Shown here piece by piece: positions 25,582-33,016 of a stretch of DNA of 42,133 nt (the stretch's first letter is position 1; every line of letters starts with the position of its first letter). The notes below the pieces were generated by a model that ran no database searches, had not been told where the DNA came from, and saw nothing but the letters and a program-made list of their open reading frames with translations. This DNA is from Ruegeria sp. (GTDB taxonomy: Bacteria > Pseudomonadota > Alphaproteobacteria > Rhodobacterales > Rhodobacteraceae). The stretch is taken from NCBI RefSeq assembly GCF_028066395.1, contig NZ_JALCBM010000025.1:10109-52241 (forward strand). The letters are read 5' to 3'. The translations under genes were made by a program, and so were the position numbers.

Positions 25582-25627
25582 TCTTCATCTGGCCAAAAAT
25601 ATCCCGGAGCGCGAGGCAGAGCCTCGC
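25582..25627 (-). repeat. Hairpin plus GGATATTTTT element, copy B (inverted)
   Basis: Read on the minus strand: GCGAGGC-TCT-GCCTCGC (a perfect 7-bp hairpin, 25611-25627), GCTCC, then GGGATATTTTTGGCCAGATG and AAGAA. The core is identical to copy C over GGGATATTTTTGGCCAGATG. It faces copy A, with about 110 bases between them, and lies 71 bases upstream of the xth start. Confidence 0.75.
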
Positions 25628-25697
25628 CCCACCTCTCGACCTTGCCGCTGGGTCTATTCTGCGCGATAGGTTGCATCACAGCATCGGAGGGCCGCGC

Positions 25698-26477
25698 ATG
25701 AAAATCGCCACGTTCAACATCAACGGCATCAAGGCCCGGGCCGAGGCCCTGCCCCGCTGGCTGGATGAGGCGCAGCCGGATGTGGTGCTGTTGCAAGAAA
25801 TCAAATCAGTCGACGAAAACTTCCCCCGCGAGATCTTTGAAGAGCGGGGTTACAACGTGGAAACCCATGGGCAGAAGAGTTTCAACGGCGTGGCAATCCT
25901 GTCGAAACTGCCGCTGGAGGATGTAACGCGGGGATTGCCCGGGGACGATGAGGACGAACAGGCGCGCTGGATCGAGGCTACGGTCATCGGCAAGCAGGCG
26001 CTGCGGGTTTGCGGGCTGTATCTGCCCAACGGCAATCCGGTTCCCGGTCCGAAATACGAATACAAGCTGGCCTGGATGGAACGTTTGCACATTCGCGCGC
26101 GTGATTTGCTGGCGAGCGAAGAACCAGCGCTGATGGCGGGGGATTACAACATCATCCCGCAAGCCGAGGATGCCAAGCGCCCTGATGCCTGGCGCGAGGA
26201 TGCGTTGTTTCGCCCTGAAAGCCGGGCCGCTTTCCGCAAGATTTTGAATCTGGGCTTCACCGAGGCGTTTCGCGCACGCACTCAGGGACCCGGGTATTAT
26301 TCATTCTGGGATTATCAGGCCGGGGCGTGGAACAAGAATGACGGCATTCGCATCGACCATTTCCTGCTGACCCCGCAGGCCGCCGATCTGATGCGCGATT
26401 GCCGGATTGACGCTGAAATTCGCGGACACGAGAAGCCGTCAGATCACGTACCGGTCTGGGTGGACCTCGATCTGTGA
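25698..26477 (+). CDS. xth: Exodeoxyribonuclease III
   Basis: The 259-residue EEP-fold repair enzyme has KIATFNINGIKAR at the N-terminus, VVLLQEIKS (catalytic Glu near 37), GLYLPNGNP, GDYNI (metal/catalytic Asp-Tyr-Asn), YSFWDYQAGAWNKNDGIRID and SDHVPVW at the end. It acts as an AP endonuclease and a 3' to 5' exonuclease on double-stranded DNA. ATG 25698 is preceded by CGGAGGGCC. The palindromic element A-B lies just upstream, so transcription probably starts downstream of copy B. Confidence 0.95.
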   Translation: MKIATFNINGIKARAEALPRWLDEAQPDVVLLQEIKSVDENFPREIFEERGYNVETHGQKSFNGVAILSKLPLEDVTRGLPGDDEDEQARWIEATVIGKQALRVCGLYLPNGNPVPGPKYEYKLAWMERLHIRARDLLASEEPALMAGDYNIIPQAEDAKRPDAWREDALFRPESRAAFRKILNLGFTEAFRARTQGPGYYSFWDYQAGAWNKNDGIRIDHFLLTPQAADLMRDCRIDAEIRGHEKPSDHVPVWVDLDL

Positions 26478-26481
26478 TGGC

Positions 26482-27633
26482 CTAGGCCGTGGGATCGTAG
26501 CTGTAAATCCATTCGTATTTCCGCGCCAACCTCGACCCCACCGCCATAAGTGCGGCTTGCGCCGCCAGCCGCATCGGGCCGCGCAGGTGGAAATTGCGCG
26601 CGTTTGATCCGGCCGCAGCCACAACACGGGATGCGCGGGGGCGACGTGCGGCCTCATAGGCGGCAAGGGCGCTGGCAATCCCGGGTTGTTCGAAAAAGGC
26701 GCGGCGCAGAACCCATGCGTCCTCGAGCGCCAAACAGGCGCCTTGCGCCATGAAGGGCAGTGTCGGGTGGGCCGCGTCGCCCAGCAGGGCCAGACGACCA
26801 TTCTGCCAATTCTGCGCCACCGGCCGCAGGAACAGGGCCCAAAGATGGGCCTGATCGACCTTGGCCAGATAGTCGCGCACCGGCCCGCCGAAATCGGCGA
26901 AGCGGGCGCGCAGGTCGGTCGGGTCGCCTTCGCGCCGCCAGCCTTCCTCTTGCCAGTCCGAGCGTTCCTCGATTGCCACGATATTCATCAGGCGCTGGTC
27001 GCGCAGAGGATAGGTGACCACGTGCCGCCCCGGCCCCATCGTTAAAGACGCACAAGGTTTTTGGTCCCGCTGTGACCATGGGATTGTCGCCCTCCATGCG
27101 ATCTGATGCGTAAAGGCAGGCGTTTCGTCCCCGTTCAGCGCCGGACGGATCACGCTGCGCCCGCCATCGGCGGCGATGGCGCAATCGGCGCGCAGGCTCT
27201 CGCCGGTCTGTAGGACAATCTCAGCCTCGGTCGGGTGTGTGTGAACTTCGGCAACACGGGCGTTCTGACGGATGTCGACCCCGGCGCGCTGCGCAGCCTC
27301 ATGCAGCAAACCCAGCAGGTCAGCGCGGTGATAATAATAGGTCGGCCCGGCCTGCGGCGGAGGCATACGGCTGATGACCCGGCCCTTGCGATAATCCCGC
27401 AGGATCGTGCCATAGGATCGCTGCGCCATGGCGGGGTCCTCATCCACCACCCCGAGCGCCCGCAACACGCGCAGGCCATTGGCGCTGATTTGCAGCCCGG
27501 CGCCGACCTCAGTCAGTTCCGCAGCCTGTTCCAACACGGTCACCTGCGCCCCGCATTGCCGCAGGGCAAGGGCCGCGGCCAACCCGCCAATGCCCCCACC
27601 GATGACGCAGAATGTCAGACCGTTGATATCCAT
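26482..27633 (-). CDS. FAD-dependent monooxygenase (salicylate hydroxylase-like)
   Basis: The 383-residue group A flavoprotein monooxygenase has the Rossmann GxGxxG in FCVIGGGIGGLAAALAL (about 8-24), IAADGGRSVIRPAL (DG motif) and GDAAHPTLPFMAQGACLALE (FAD ribityl-binding GD motif near 283). It resembles salicylate 1-monooxygenase and 3-hydroxybenzoate 6-hydroxylase, which hydroxylate aromatic acids with NAD(P)H and oxygen. The real substrate is unknown, and no aromatic ring-cleavage gene is nearby. The stop is 4 bases from the xth stop (convergent). The dksA terminator separates it from the gene upstream. Confidence 0.88.
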   Translation of the reverse strand: MDINGLTFCVIGGGIGGLAAALALRQCGAQVTVLEQAAELTEVGAGLQISANGLRVLRALGVVDEDPAMAQRSYGTILRDYRKGRVISRMPPPQAGPTYYYHRADLLGLLHEAAQRAGVDIRQNARVAEVHTHPTEAEIVLQTGESLRADCAIAADGGRSVIRPALNGDETPAFTHQIAWRATIPWSQRDQKPCASLTMGPGRHVVTYPLRDQRLMNIVAIEERSDWQEEGWRREGDPTDLRARFADFGGPVRDYLAKVDQAHLWALFLRPVAQNWQNGRLALLGDAAHPTLPFMAQGACLALEDAWVLRRAFFEQPGIASALAAYEAARRPRASRVVAAAGSNARNFHLRGPMRLAAQAALMAVGSRLARKYEWIYSYDPTA

Positions 27634-27648
27634 GGCACCGGCTTAACG

Positions 27649-27679
27649 CAAAAACGCCGGAGCGACAGGCCCCGGCGTT
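27649..27679 (-). terminator. Intrinsic terminator of dksA
   Basis: On the minus strand AACGCCGG and CCGGCGTT form an 8-bp stem around an 11-base loop (27653-27679), followed by TTTTTGCG. It lies 27 bases after the dksA stop and ends 16 bases before the monooxygenase start. Confidence 0.8.
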
Positions 27680-27705
27680 CGGAATTTTACCATGATCCGT
27701 AGCGA

Positions 27706-28128
27706 TCAATCGTCGCGGTGAACTTTCTCGCGCCGCTCGTGACGTTCCTGCGCCTCAAGCGTCATGGTCGCAATCGGACGCGCGTCCAGACGTTTCAGCG
27801 AGATCGGATCGCCGGTCTTTTCGCAATACCCGTATTCGCCCTCGTCAATCCGGCGCAGGGCCGAATCGATCTTGGCCACCAGTTTGCGCTGCCGATCCCG
27901 TGTGCGCAGTTCCAGCGCGCGGTCGGTTTCCTCGCTCGCGCGGTCGGCGACATCGGGAATGTTGCGGGTGTTGTCCTGCAGCCCTTCGATCGTATCGCGG
28001 CTGCCTGCCAAAAGTTCATTTTTCCAATCCGTCAGCTTGCGGCGAAAATACTCCAACTGACGGTCATTCATGAAAGGTTCATCCTCAGCCGGACGGTAAT
28101 CATCCGGCAGGAAAACTTCCTGCTTCAT
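27706..28128 (-). CDS. dksA: DksA-family RNA polymerase-binding factor, cysteine-poor
   Basis: The 140-residue protein has the DksA coiled coil (about 20-105, with YFRRKLTDWKNELL, tip Asp-rich part NIPDVADRASEETDRALELR) and the C-terminal globular domain GEYGYCEKTGDPISLKRLDA. DksA binds the RNA polymerase secondary channel and, with ppGpp, adjusts rRNA and amino-acid promoters. Of the four zinc cysteines only the first remains; the others are Thr, Thr and Ala. ATG 28128 has GAGGGAGC upstream. An alternative ATG at 28182, preceded by AAAGGGGTG, would add 18 residues. A clear terminator follows. Confidence 0.93.
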   Translation of the reverse strand: MKQEVFLPDDYRPAEDEPFMNDRQLEYFRRKLTDWKNELLAGSRDTIEGLQDNTRNIPDVADRASEETDRALELRTRDRQRKLVAKIDSALRRIDEGEYGYCEKTGDPISLKRLDARPIATMTLEAQERHERREKVHRDD

Positions 28129-28509
28129 ATTTGCTCCCTCGGTATTGCCAGAAACGTCGGTTGCGGTTGTTCTACCTGACATTTGGCACCCCTTTCTGCG
28201 GAGCGTTTATCCGACAGCGCGGGGAATGTCACTATGGAAACGTTGCCCCGACGCGCCGTTACGCTGCCCAGTCTAAATATGAGACATGTAACGGGAAAAC
28301 CTTGAAATACTGTGGAAACAGCCGGGCATTTTCAGGGCAATCTTCGGCTTCACTTTCGCGCGAGGGTGGCGAATCGATTACAAGGGCTTGTAGTTGCGGC
28401 GCTTTCCGGCCCATCCGACGCAGCGGCGCGGCTTGTCAAAAAGGCATCCGCTTAGTACCCCAAGGGGCAGACAGTGCCCAAAAGGGCCGCGAATCCACCC
28501 GAGGACCCC
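28129..28509. other. Divergent intergenic region between dksA and moxR (381 bases)
   Basis: The region must carry promoters for dksA (leftward) and the moxR operon (rightward). It contains an inverted repeat, CCGTTAC at 28256-28262 and GTAACGG at 28288-28294, with an inner GTCT/AGAC pair (28271-28285) inside the 25-base spacer. TTGAAATACTGTGGAAACAG near 28302 could hold a rightward -35. No convincing full promoter, small gene or known RNA was recognised. Confidence 0.5.
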
Positions 28510-29355
28510 ATGACCGCACGTTTCCAAGGCACCGCTGAATATGTCGCCACCGACGACCTGACCATCGCCGTCAACGCCGCCGTGACGCTGGAACGCCCGC
28601 TGCTGGTCAAGGGCGAGCCCGGCACCGGCAAGACCGAGCTGGCCAAGCAGGTGGCGGGTGCGCTGGGGCTGCGGATGATCGAATGGAACGTGAAATCCAC
28701 CACCCGCGCGCAGCAGGGCCTGTATGAATATGATGCGGTCAGCCGTCTGCGCGACAGTCAGTTGGGTGACGAGCGTGTGCATGACGTGTCGAACTACATT
28801 CGCAAGGGCAAGCTGTGGCAGGCCTTCGACGCGGACGAAAAGGTCGTTCTGCTGATCGATGAAATCGACAAGGCCGATATCGAGTTTCCAAACGATCTGC
28901 TGCAGGAACTCGACAAGATGGAGTTCCATGTCTACGAGACAGGCGAGACGATCCGGGCGCGTCACCGCCCCATCGTCATCATCACGTCGAACAACGAAAA
29001 GGAACTGCCGGACGCCTTTCTGCGCCGCTGTTTCTTCCACTATATCCGCTTTCCGGATGAGGCCACGATGCGCCGCATCGTCGAGGTGCATCACCCCGGC
29101 ATCAAGGACGCGCTGCTGACCACCGCGCTGACCCAATTCTACGAAATCCGCGACACTCAGGGGCTGAAGAAAAAGCCCTCGACCTCGGAAGTGCTGGACT
29201 GGCTGAAACTGCTACTGGCCGAGGATCTGACGGCCGAGGACCTCAAGCGCGATGGCGCCAATGCGTTGCCGAAACTGCACGGGGCGCTGCTGAAGAACGA
29301 ACAGGACGTGCATCTGTTCGAACGGCTGGCCTTCATGGCGCGCGGTCAGCGCTGA
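28510..29355 (+). CDS. MoxR-family AAA+ ATPase (CoxD-like)
   Basis: The 281-residue AAA+ protein has Walker A GEPGTGKT (35-42), Walker B LLIDEIDKAD (about 114-123), sensor 1 IVIITSNNEKELPDAFLRRC and the C-terminal lid. The typical phrases IEWNVKSTTRAQQGLYEYDA and FPNDLLQELDKMEFHVYETG place it in the MoxR subgroup paired with CoxE-type VWA proteins. These pairs act as chaperones that insert metals or cofactors or remodel complexes. The VWA partner is at 31474, with three genes between them. ATG 28510 follows GAGGACCCC; an extension to 28474 is possible. Confidence 0.92.
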   Translation: MTARFQGTAEYVATDDLTIAVNAAVTLERPLLVKGEPGTGKTELAKQVAGALGLRMIEWNVKSTTRAQQGLYEYDAVSRLRDSQLGDERVHDVSNYIRKGKLWQAFDADEKVVLLIDEIDKADIEFPNDLLQELDKMEFHVYETGETIRARHRPIVIITSNNEKELPDAFLRRCFFHYIRFPDEATMRRIVEVHHPGIKDALLTTALTQFYEIRDTQGLKKKPSTSEVLDWLKLLLAEDLTAEDLKRDGANALPKLHGALLKNEQDVHLFERLAFMARGQR

Positions 29356-29481
29356 TTGCCGCCGGTGGCGGTGACGTTCAGGTGATGACCGCTTGCACCC
29401 GCCAAGGCCGGATGGCAGCATGACCAAAACCGGGGCCAGCGATCTATAACCCCGGTTGCCGAGCAGGAAAGGACGCCAGAA

Positions 29482-29931
29482 TTGCCCGACACAGTGTCGA
29501 TCCGCCCTTTGCGCCCCCAAGATCGCGCCGCGTGGTCCGAGATGTGGCAGGACTATCTGGCCTTTTACGAAACCACTGTGCCGGATGACATCTACGACAG
29601 CACCTTTGCCCGGCTGCTGGGCGATGACCCGCAGGATTTCAACTGCTTCGTGGCCGAGGTTGACCGGCAGTTGGTCGGCCTGACCCATTACCTGTTTCAC
29701 CGCCATGCCTGGAAGGCCGAGAATGTCTGCTACCTGCAAGACCTCTACGCCCGACCTCAGGCGCGCGGCACCGGGGTTGGCCGTGCCCTGATCGAGGCCG
29801 TCTATGCCGAGGCCGACCGTCAGGGCACGCCAACGGTCTATTGGCTGACGCAAGAGTTCAACACCACCGCGCGCAGGCTGTATGACCGGATCGCCAAGGT
29901 GACGCCCTTCATCAAGTATCAACGCCCATGA
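29482..29931 (+). CDS. GNAT-family N-acetyltransferase
   Basis: The 149-residue protein has the single GNAT fold. IRPLRPQDRAAWSEMWQDYL is at the N-terminus and the acetyl-CoA-binding motif A is CYLQDLYARPQARGTGVGRA (about 88-107), with RGTGVG the pyrophosphate loop. The C-terminal NTTARRLYDRIAK is typical. The substrate is unknown. It starts with TTG at 29482, preceded by AGGAAAGGACG, since no ATG lies at a sensible place. Its stop overlaps the next gene's start (ATGA), implying translational coupling with the DUF2927 lipoprotein. Confidence 0.88.
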   Translation: MPDTVSIRPLRPQDRAAWSEMWQDYLAFYETTVPDDIYDSTFARLLGDDPQDFNCFVAEVDRQLVGLTHYLFHRHAWKAENVCYLQDLYARPQARGTGVGRALIEAVYAEADRQGTPTVYWLTQEFNTTARRLYDRIAKVTPFIKYQRP

Positions 29932-31292
29932 GGGGGCTGGCCGCATTCTGCCTGCTGGCCGCAATGGCAGGCTGCACCAGTGTTCCGCCGGTTGAACAGC
30001 CCACCCGCGTGCAGGCGATCGAGGCCGTTCTGCCGCCCACGAAATCCTTCACCGCCGCGCGTCCCCTGCCCCCGGCCCGGTCGAACACCAACATCGCCGC
30101 CGATTTTCTGGACCTGCATTTCGAGCTGGAAAGCGGCACACCGCTGCCCGTCTTCACCCGGTTCGAAGGCCCCGTCACCGTCCGTCTGACCGGCACCCCG
30201 ACCGGAACCATGCAGACCGACCTGAACCGCCTGCTAAACCGCCTGCGGCGCGAGGCGGGTGTCGATATCCAGCAAATCTCTGAGGGTACAGCCAACATCA
30301 CCATCGAGGCGGTCAGCCAGCAGGACATCCACCGCATCCTGCCGCAGGCCGCCTGTTTCGTGGTCCCCAACTCCTCAAGCCTTGAGGAATATCGTAGTGA
30401 CCGGCGCAAACGCAAAAGCAGCTGGACCGAGCTGACCAGCCGCGAGCGTCTGGGCATCTTCATCCCCTATGACGTCAGCCCGCAGGAAATCCGCGACTGT
30501 TTGCACGAGGAACTGGCACAGGCGCTGGGGCCGCTGAACGACCTCTATCACCTGCCGGATTCGGTGTTTAACGATGACAATTTCCACACCGTCCTGACCG
30601 GGTTCGACATGCTGATCCTGCGCGCCACCTATGCGCCGGAATTGCGCACCGGCATGACCCGCGAACAGGTGGCGCAGGTGCTGCCCGGCGTGCTCAGCCG
30701 TCTGAACCCGCGCGGGGACCGTTTGCAGCCGCAACCTCTGACCGATACGCCACGCGCCTGGATCAGGTCCGTACAGCGGGCGGTGGGTTCGGGCGGCGCC
30801 ACCGGTCGCCGCGTGCGCGCCGCGCAAGAGGCCGCCCGGATCGGACAGGAAGAGGGATGGACCGATCACCGCCGCGCCTATCCGCATTACCTGATGGGCC
30901 GGATGGGCCAGTTCGACAACCCCGAAGCGGCGCAGAGGCAGTTCGACATTGCCCTGCAATATCTGAACGCCACCCCGGGGACCGAGGTGCAGCGCGCCTA
31001 TATCACCGCCCAGACCGCTGCCTTTGCGCTGGCCCGTGGGCAGGGTCCCGACGCCCTGCCCGATCTCGATCAGGCTATAGATGTGATGATGCGGGCCGAA
31101 AACGCCGCCCTTCTGGCCACGCTGATGCTGCTGAAATCCGAAGCGTTGCGTCAGGCCGGGCGTCTGGATCAGGCCCGCGCGGTCAGGCTGGACAGTATCG
31201 GATGGGCGCGTTACGGGTTCGGCTCGGACGTGGTGGTCCGCTCGGTCACGCAAGGTCTGCCGCAGCGCTCTGCCAGCAACACAAATGGGTAA
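29928..31292 (+). CDS. DUF2927 lipoprotein with a degenerate metzincin-like core
   Basis: The 454-residue protein has a lipoprotein signal with Cys16 in AAMAGC. A DUF2927-type domain spans about 55-245 and an Ala-rich helical region resembling tetratricopeptide-like repeats spans about 300-440. At 191-205 the sequence CLHEELAQALGPLND matches the spacing of the metzincin motif HExxHxxGxxHD, with the three zinc histidines replaced by Glu194, Gln198 and Asn204, while the catalytic Glu195, Gly201 and Asp205 remain. It is followed by LTGFDMLILRATYAPELRTG, as in zincin-like folds. Probably anchored to a membrane in the periplasm; function unknown. It overlaps the GNAT gene by four bases. Confidence 0.8.
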   Translation: MRGLAAFCLLAAMAGCTSVPPVEQPTRVQAIEAVLPPTKSFTAARPLPPARSNTNIAADFLDLHFELESGTPLPVFTRFEGPVTVRLTGTPTGTMQTDLNRLLNRLRREAGVDIQQISEGTANITIEAVSQQDIHRILPQAACFVVPNSSSLEEYRSDRRKRKSSWTELTSRERLGIFIPYDVSPQEIRDCLHEELAQALGPLNDLYHLPDSVFNDDNFHTVLTGFDMLILRATYAPELRTGMTREQVAQVLPGVLSRLNPRGDRLQPQPLTDTPRAWIRSVQRAVGSGGATGRRVRAAQEAARIGQEEGWTDHRRAYPHYLMGRMGQFDNPEAAQRQFDIALQYLNATPGTEVQRAYITAQTAAFALARGQGPDALPDLDQAIDVMMRAENAALLATLMLLKSEALRQAGRLDQARAVRLDSIGWARYGFGSDVVVRSVTQGLPQRSASNTNG

Positions 31293-31298
31293 CGGCAC

Positions 31299-31469
31299 AT
31301 GTTAGTGGTACTGGGAATGGCGATCATCGGGGCGATTCTGGGGGCCCTGACCGCCCGCAAACGCAACGGCAGCGGCGCGGATATGGCGCAATATGCCGCC
31401 GGCTACGGGATCGCCTTCGCGCTGCTGGGGCTGGTGCTGTCGCTGATCCTGGTCCGGCTGGTCACCTGA
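31299..31469 (+). CDS. Small two-helix membrane protein, 56 residues
   Basis: ATG 31299 to TGA 31467-31469 encodes a hydrophobic helix (MLVVLGMAIIGAILGALTAR), a short polar loop KRNGSGADMAQY, and a second helix (GIAFALLGLVLSLILVRLVT). It lies 6 bases after the DUF2927 stop and 4 bases before the VWA gene. It uses the same GC-rich codons, so it is almost certainly part of the operon. Such genes are easily missed because of length. The Lys/Arg-rich loop would face the cytoplasm, giving an N-out, C-out hairpin. Confidence 0.75.
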   Translation: MLVVLGMAIIGAILGALTARKRNGSGADMAQYAAGYGIAFALLGLVLSLILVRLVT

Positions 31470-31473
31470 CGCG

Positions 31474-32658
31474 ATGTTTCTGCCCTTCTTCGATAACCTG
31501 CGAAAGGCCGGCATCCCCGTATCCCTGCGGGAGTATCTGACCTTTCTGGAGGGCATGAAGAAGGGCCTCGCCACCTATGATATCGAGGCGTTCTACTACC
31601 TCGCCCGGGTGTCGATGGTGAAGGACGAACGCAACCTCGACAAGTTCGACCGCGCCTTTGCCGCCAGTTTCGAAGGGCTGGACGAGATCGGGTTCGAACA
31701 GGTGCTCGAGGCCGTCGATATCCCCGCCGACTGGCTGACCAGAATGGCCGAAAAACACCTGACCGACGCGGAAAAGGCCGAAATCGAGGCGCTTGGCGGT
31801 TTTGACAAGCTGATGGAGACTCTGCGCGAACGTCTGAAGGACCAACAGGGCCGCCATCAGGGGGGCAACAAGTGGATCGGCACCGCCGGGACTTCGCCAT
31901 TCGGGGCCTATGGCTATAACCCCGAAGGCGTCCGCATCGGCCAGAAGGAAAGCCGCCATCAACGCGCGGCCAAGGTCTGGGACAAGCGCGAATTCAAGAA
32001 CCTGGACGACACGGTCGAACTGGGCACCCGCAACATCAAGGTCGCCCTGAAACGCCTGCGCCGCTGGGCGCGCGAAGGGGCTGCCGAGGAACTGGACCTC
32101 GACGGCACCATCCGCGCCACCGCCGAGCATGGCTATCTGGACGTCAAAACTCGCCCCGAGCGTCACAACGCGGTCAAGGTGCTGCTGTTTCTGGATATCG
32201 GCGGCTCGATGGACCCGCATATCAAGGTGGTCGAGGAACTGTTCTCGGCCGCCCGGACCGAGTTCAAGCATCTGGAATATTTCTACTTCCACAATTGCCT
32301 CTATGAAGGCGTCTGGCGTGACAACCGCCGTCGCTGGGACCAGCAGACCCCAACGCATGAGGTGCTGCGCACCTATGGCGGCGATTACAAATGCATCTTC
32401 GTCGGCGACGCCTCGATGAGCCCCTACGAGATCGCCTATCCCGGCGGCGCCAACGAGCATTGGAACAAGGAGGCCGGTCAGGTCTGGCTGTCCCGCGCGC
32501 GCGAACAGTGGACGTCAAACCTGTGGATCAATCCGGTGCCCGAGAAATACTGGGACTACACCCAATCCATCGCCATGATCCGCGAGATTTTCGAGGACCG
32601 CATGGTGCCGATGACATTGGCCGGGCTGGAACAGGGTATGCGGGAATTGACGCGGTAA
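31474..32658 (+). CDS. VWA domain protein, CoxE-like (COG3825)
   Basis: The 394-residue soluble protein has an N-terminal helical domain (FFDNLRKAGIPVSLREYLTF) and a VWA domain from about 232. The MIDAS-like motif is DIGGS (241-245) in place of the classical DxSxS, as in COG3825. Other family pieces are GTAGTSPFGAYGYNPEGVRI, KVWDKREFKNLDDTVELGTR, FVGDASMSPYEIAYPGGANE and LWINPVPEKYWDYTQSIAMI. It is expected to bind the MoxR ATPase at 28510 as adaptor. It is the last gene of the cluster. Confidence 0.92.
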   Translation: MFLPFFDNLRKAGIPVSLREYLTFLEGMKKGLATYDIEAFYYLARVSMVKDERNLDKFDRAFAASFEGLDEIGFEQVLEAVDIPADWLTRMAEKHLTDAEKAEIEALGGFDKLMETLRERLKDQQGRHQGGNKWIGTAGTSPFGAYGYNPEGVRIGQKESRHQRAAKVWDKREFKNLDDTVELGTRNIKVALKRLRRWAREGAAEELDLDGTIRATAEHGYLDVKTRPERHNAVKVLLFLDIGGSMDPHIKVVEELFSAARTEFKHLEYFYFHNCLYEGVWRDNRRRWDQQTPTHEVLRTYGGDYKCIFVGDASMSPYEIAYPGGANEHWNKEAGQVWLSRAREQWTSNLWINPVPEKYWDYTQSIAMIREIFEDRMVPMTLAGLEQGMRELTR

Positions 32659-32671
32659 AGTGCTGACCAAG

Positions 32672-33001
32672 CTACCCAACCGGATTCCCGACCAAATCGA
32701 GATACATTTCCTTGATATGCAAGCGGATTTCAAAACCCCGCCACCGCATCTCCAACAGCCACTTCGAATAGTCTTTTTGCTCAACATTTTTTCGATTGCG
32801 ATCCAGTTTCAACCTGCTCCTTTCGGCTTTCAGTTTCTCCCAACACAATGATGGGCGATACAGATGTACTGACCTGCCAAGATTTTCGGTGCCGCATACA
32901 CAAGCCTCATGCTTTGGGTCATCTCATTGTTTGCCGCAATCTGATGCTGCAACGAGACACGGAATGCGCGAGCAGGCTTGAAACCGCTTCCACAGTTTCA
33001 T
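32672..33001 (-). pseudogene. Possible broken small gene with one in-frame TGA
   Basis: On the minus strand one frame runs 110 codons from ATG 33001 to TAG 32672, interrupted only by TGA at 32924-32926. The first part reads MKLWKRFQACSRIPCLVAAS; the second contains CVCGTENLGRSVHLYRP, WEKLKAERSRLKLDRNRK and WLLEMRWRGFEIRLHIKEMY. The second part looks protein-like, with charged and aromatic residues and Cys pairs, and has no ATG of its own until late. GC is lower than nearby genes. It may be a decayed acquired gene, or the frame may be chance. The intact phosphatase gene starts 15 bases away, divergently. No family recognised. Confidence 0.35.
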
Positions 33002-33016
33002 AGCTCTCACTTCAAT

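Noticed and set aside
32924-32926. TGA read as selenocysteine
   Set aside because: No SECIS-like hairpin was seen downstream and the product matches no known selenoprotein; a nonsense mutation is simpler.
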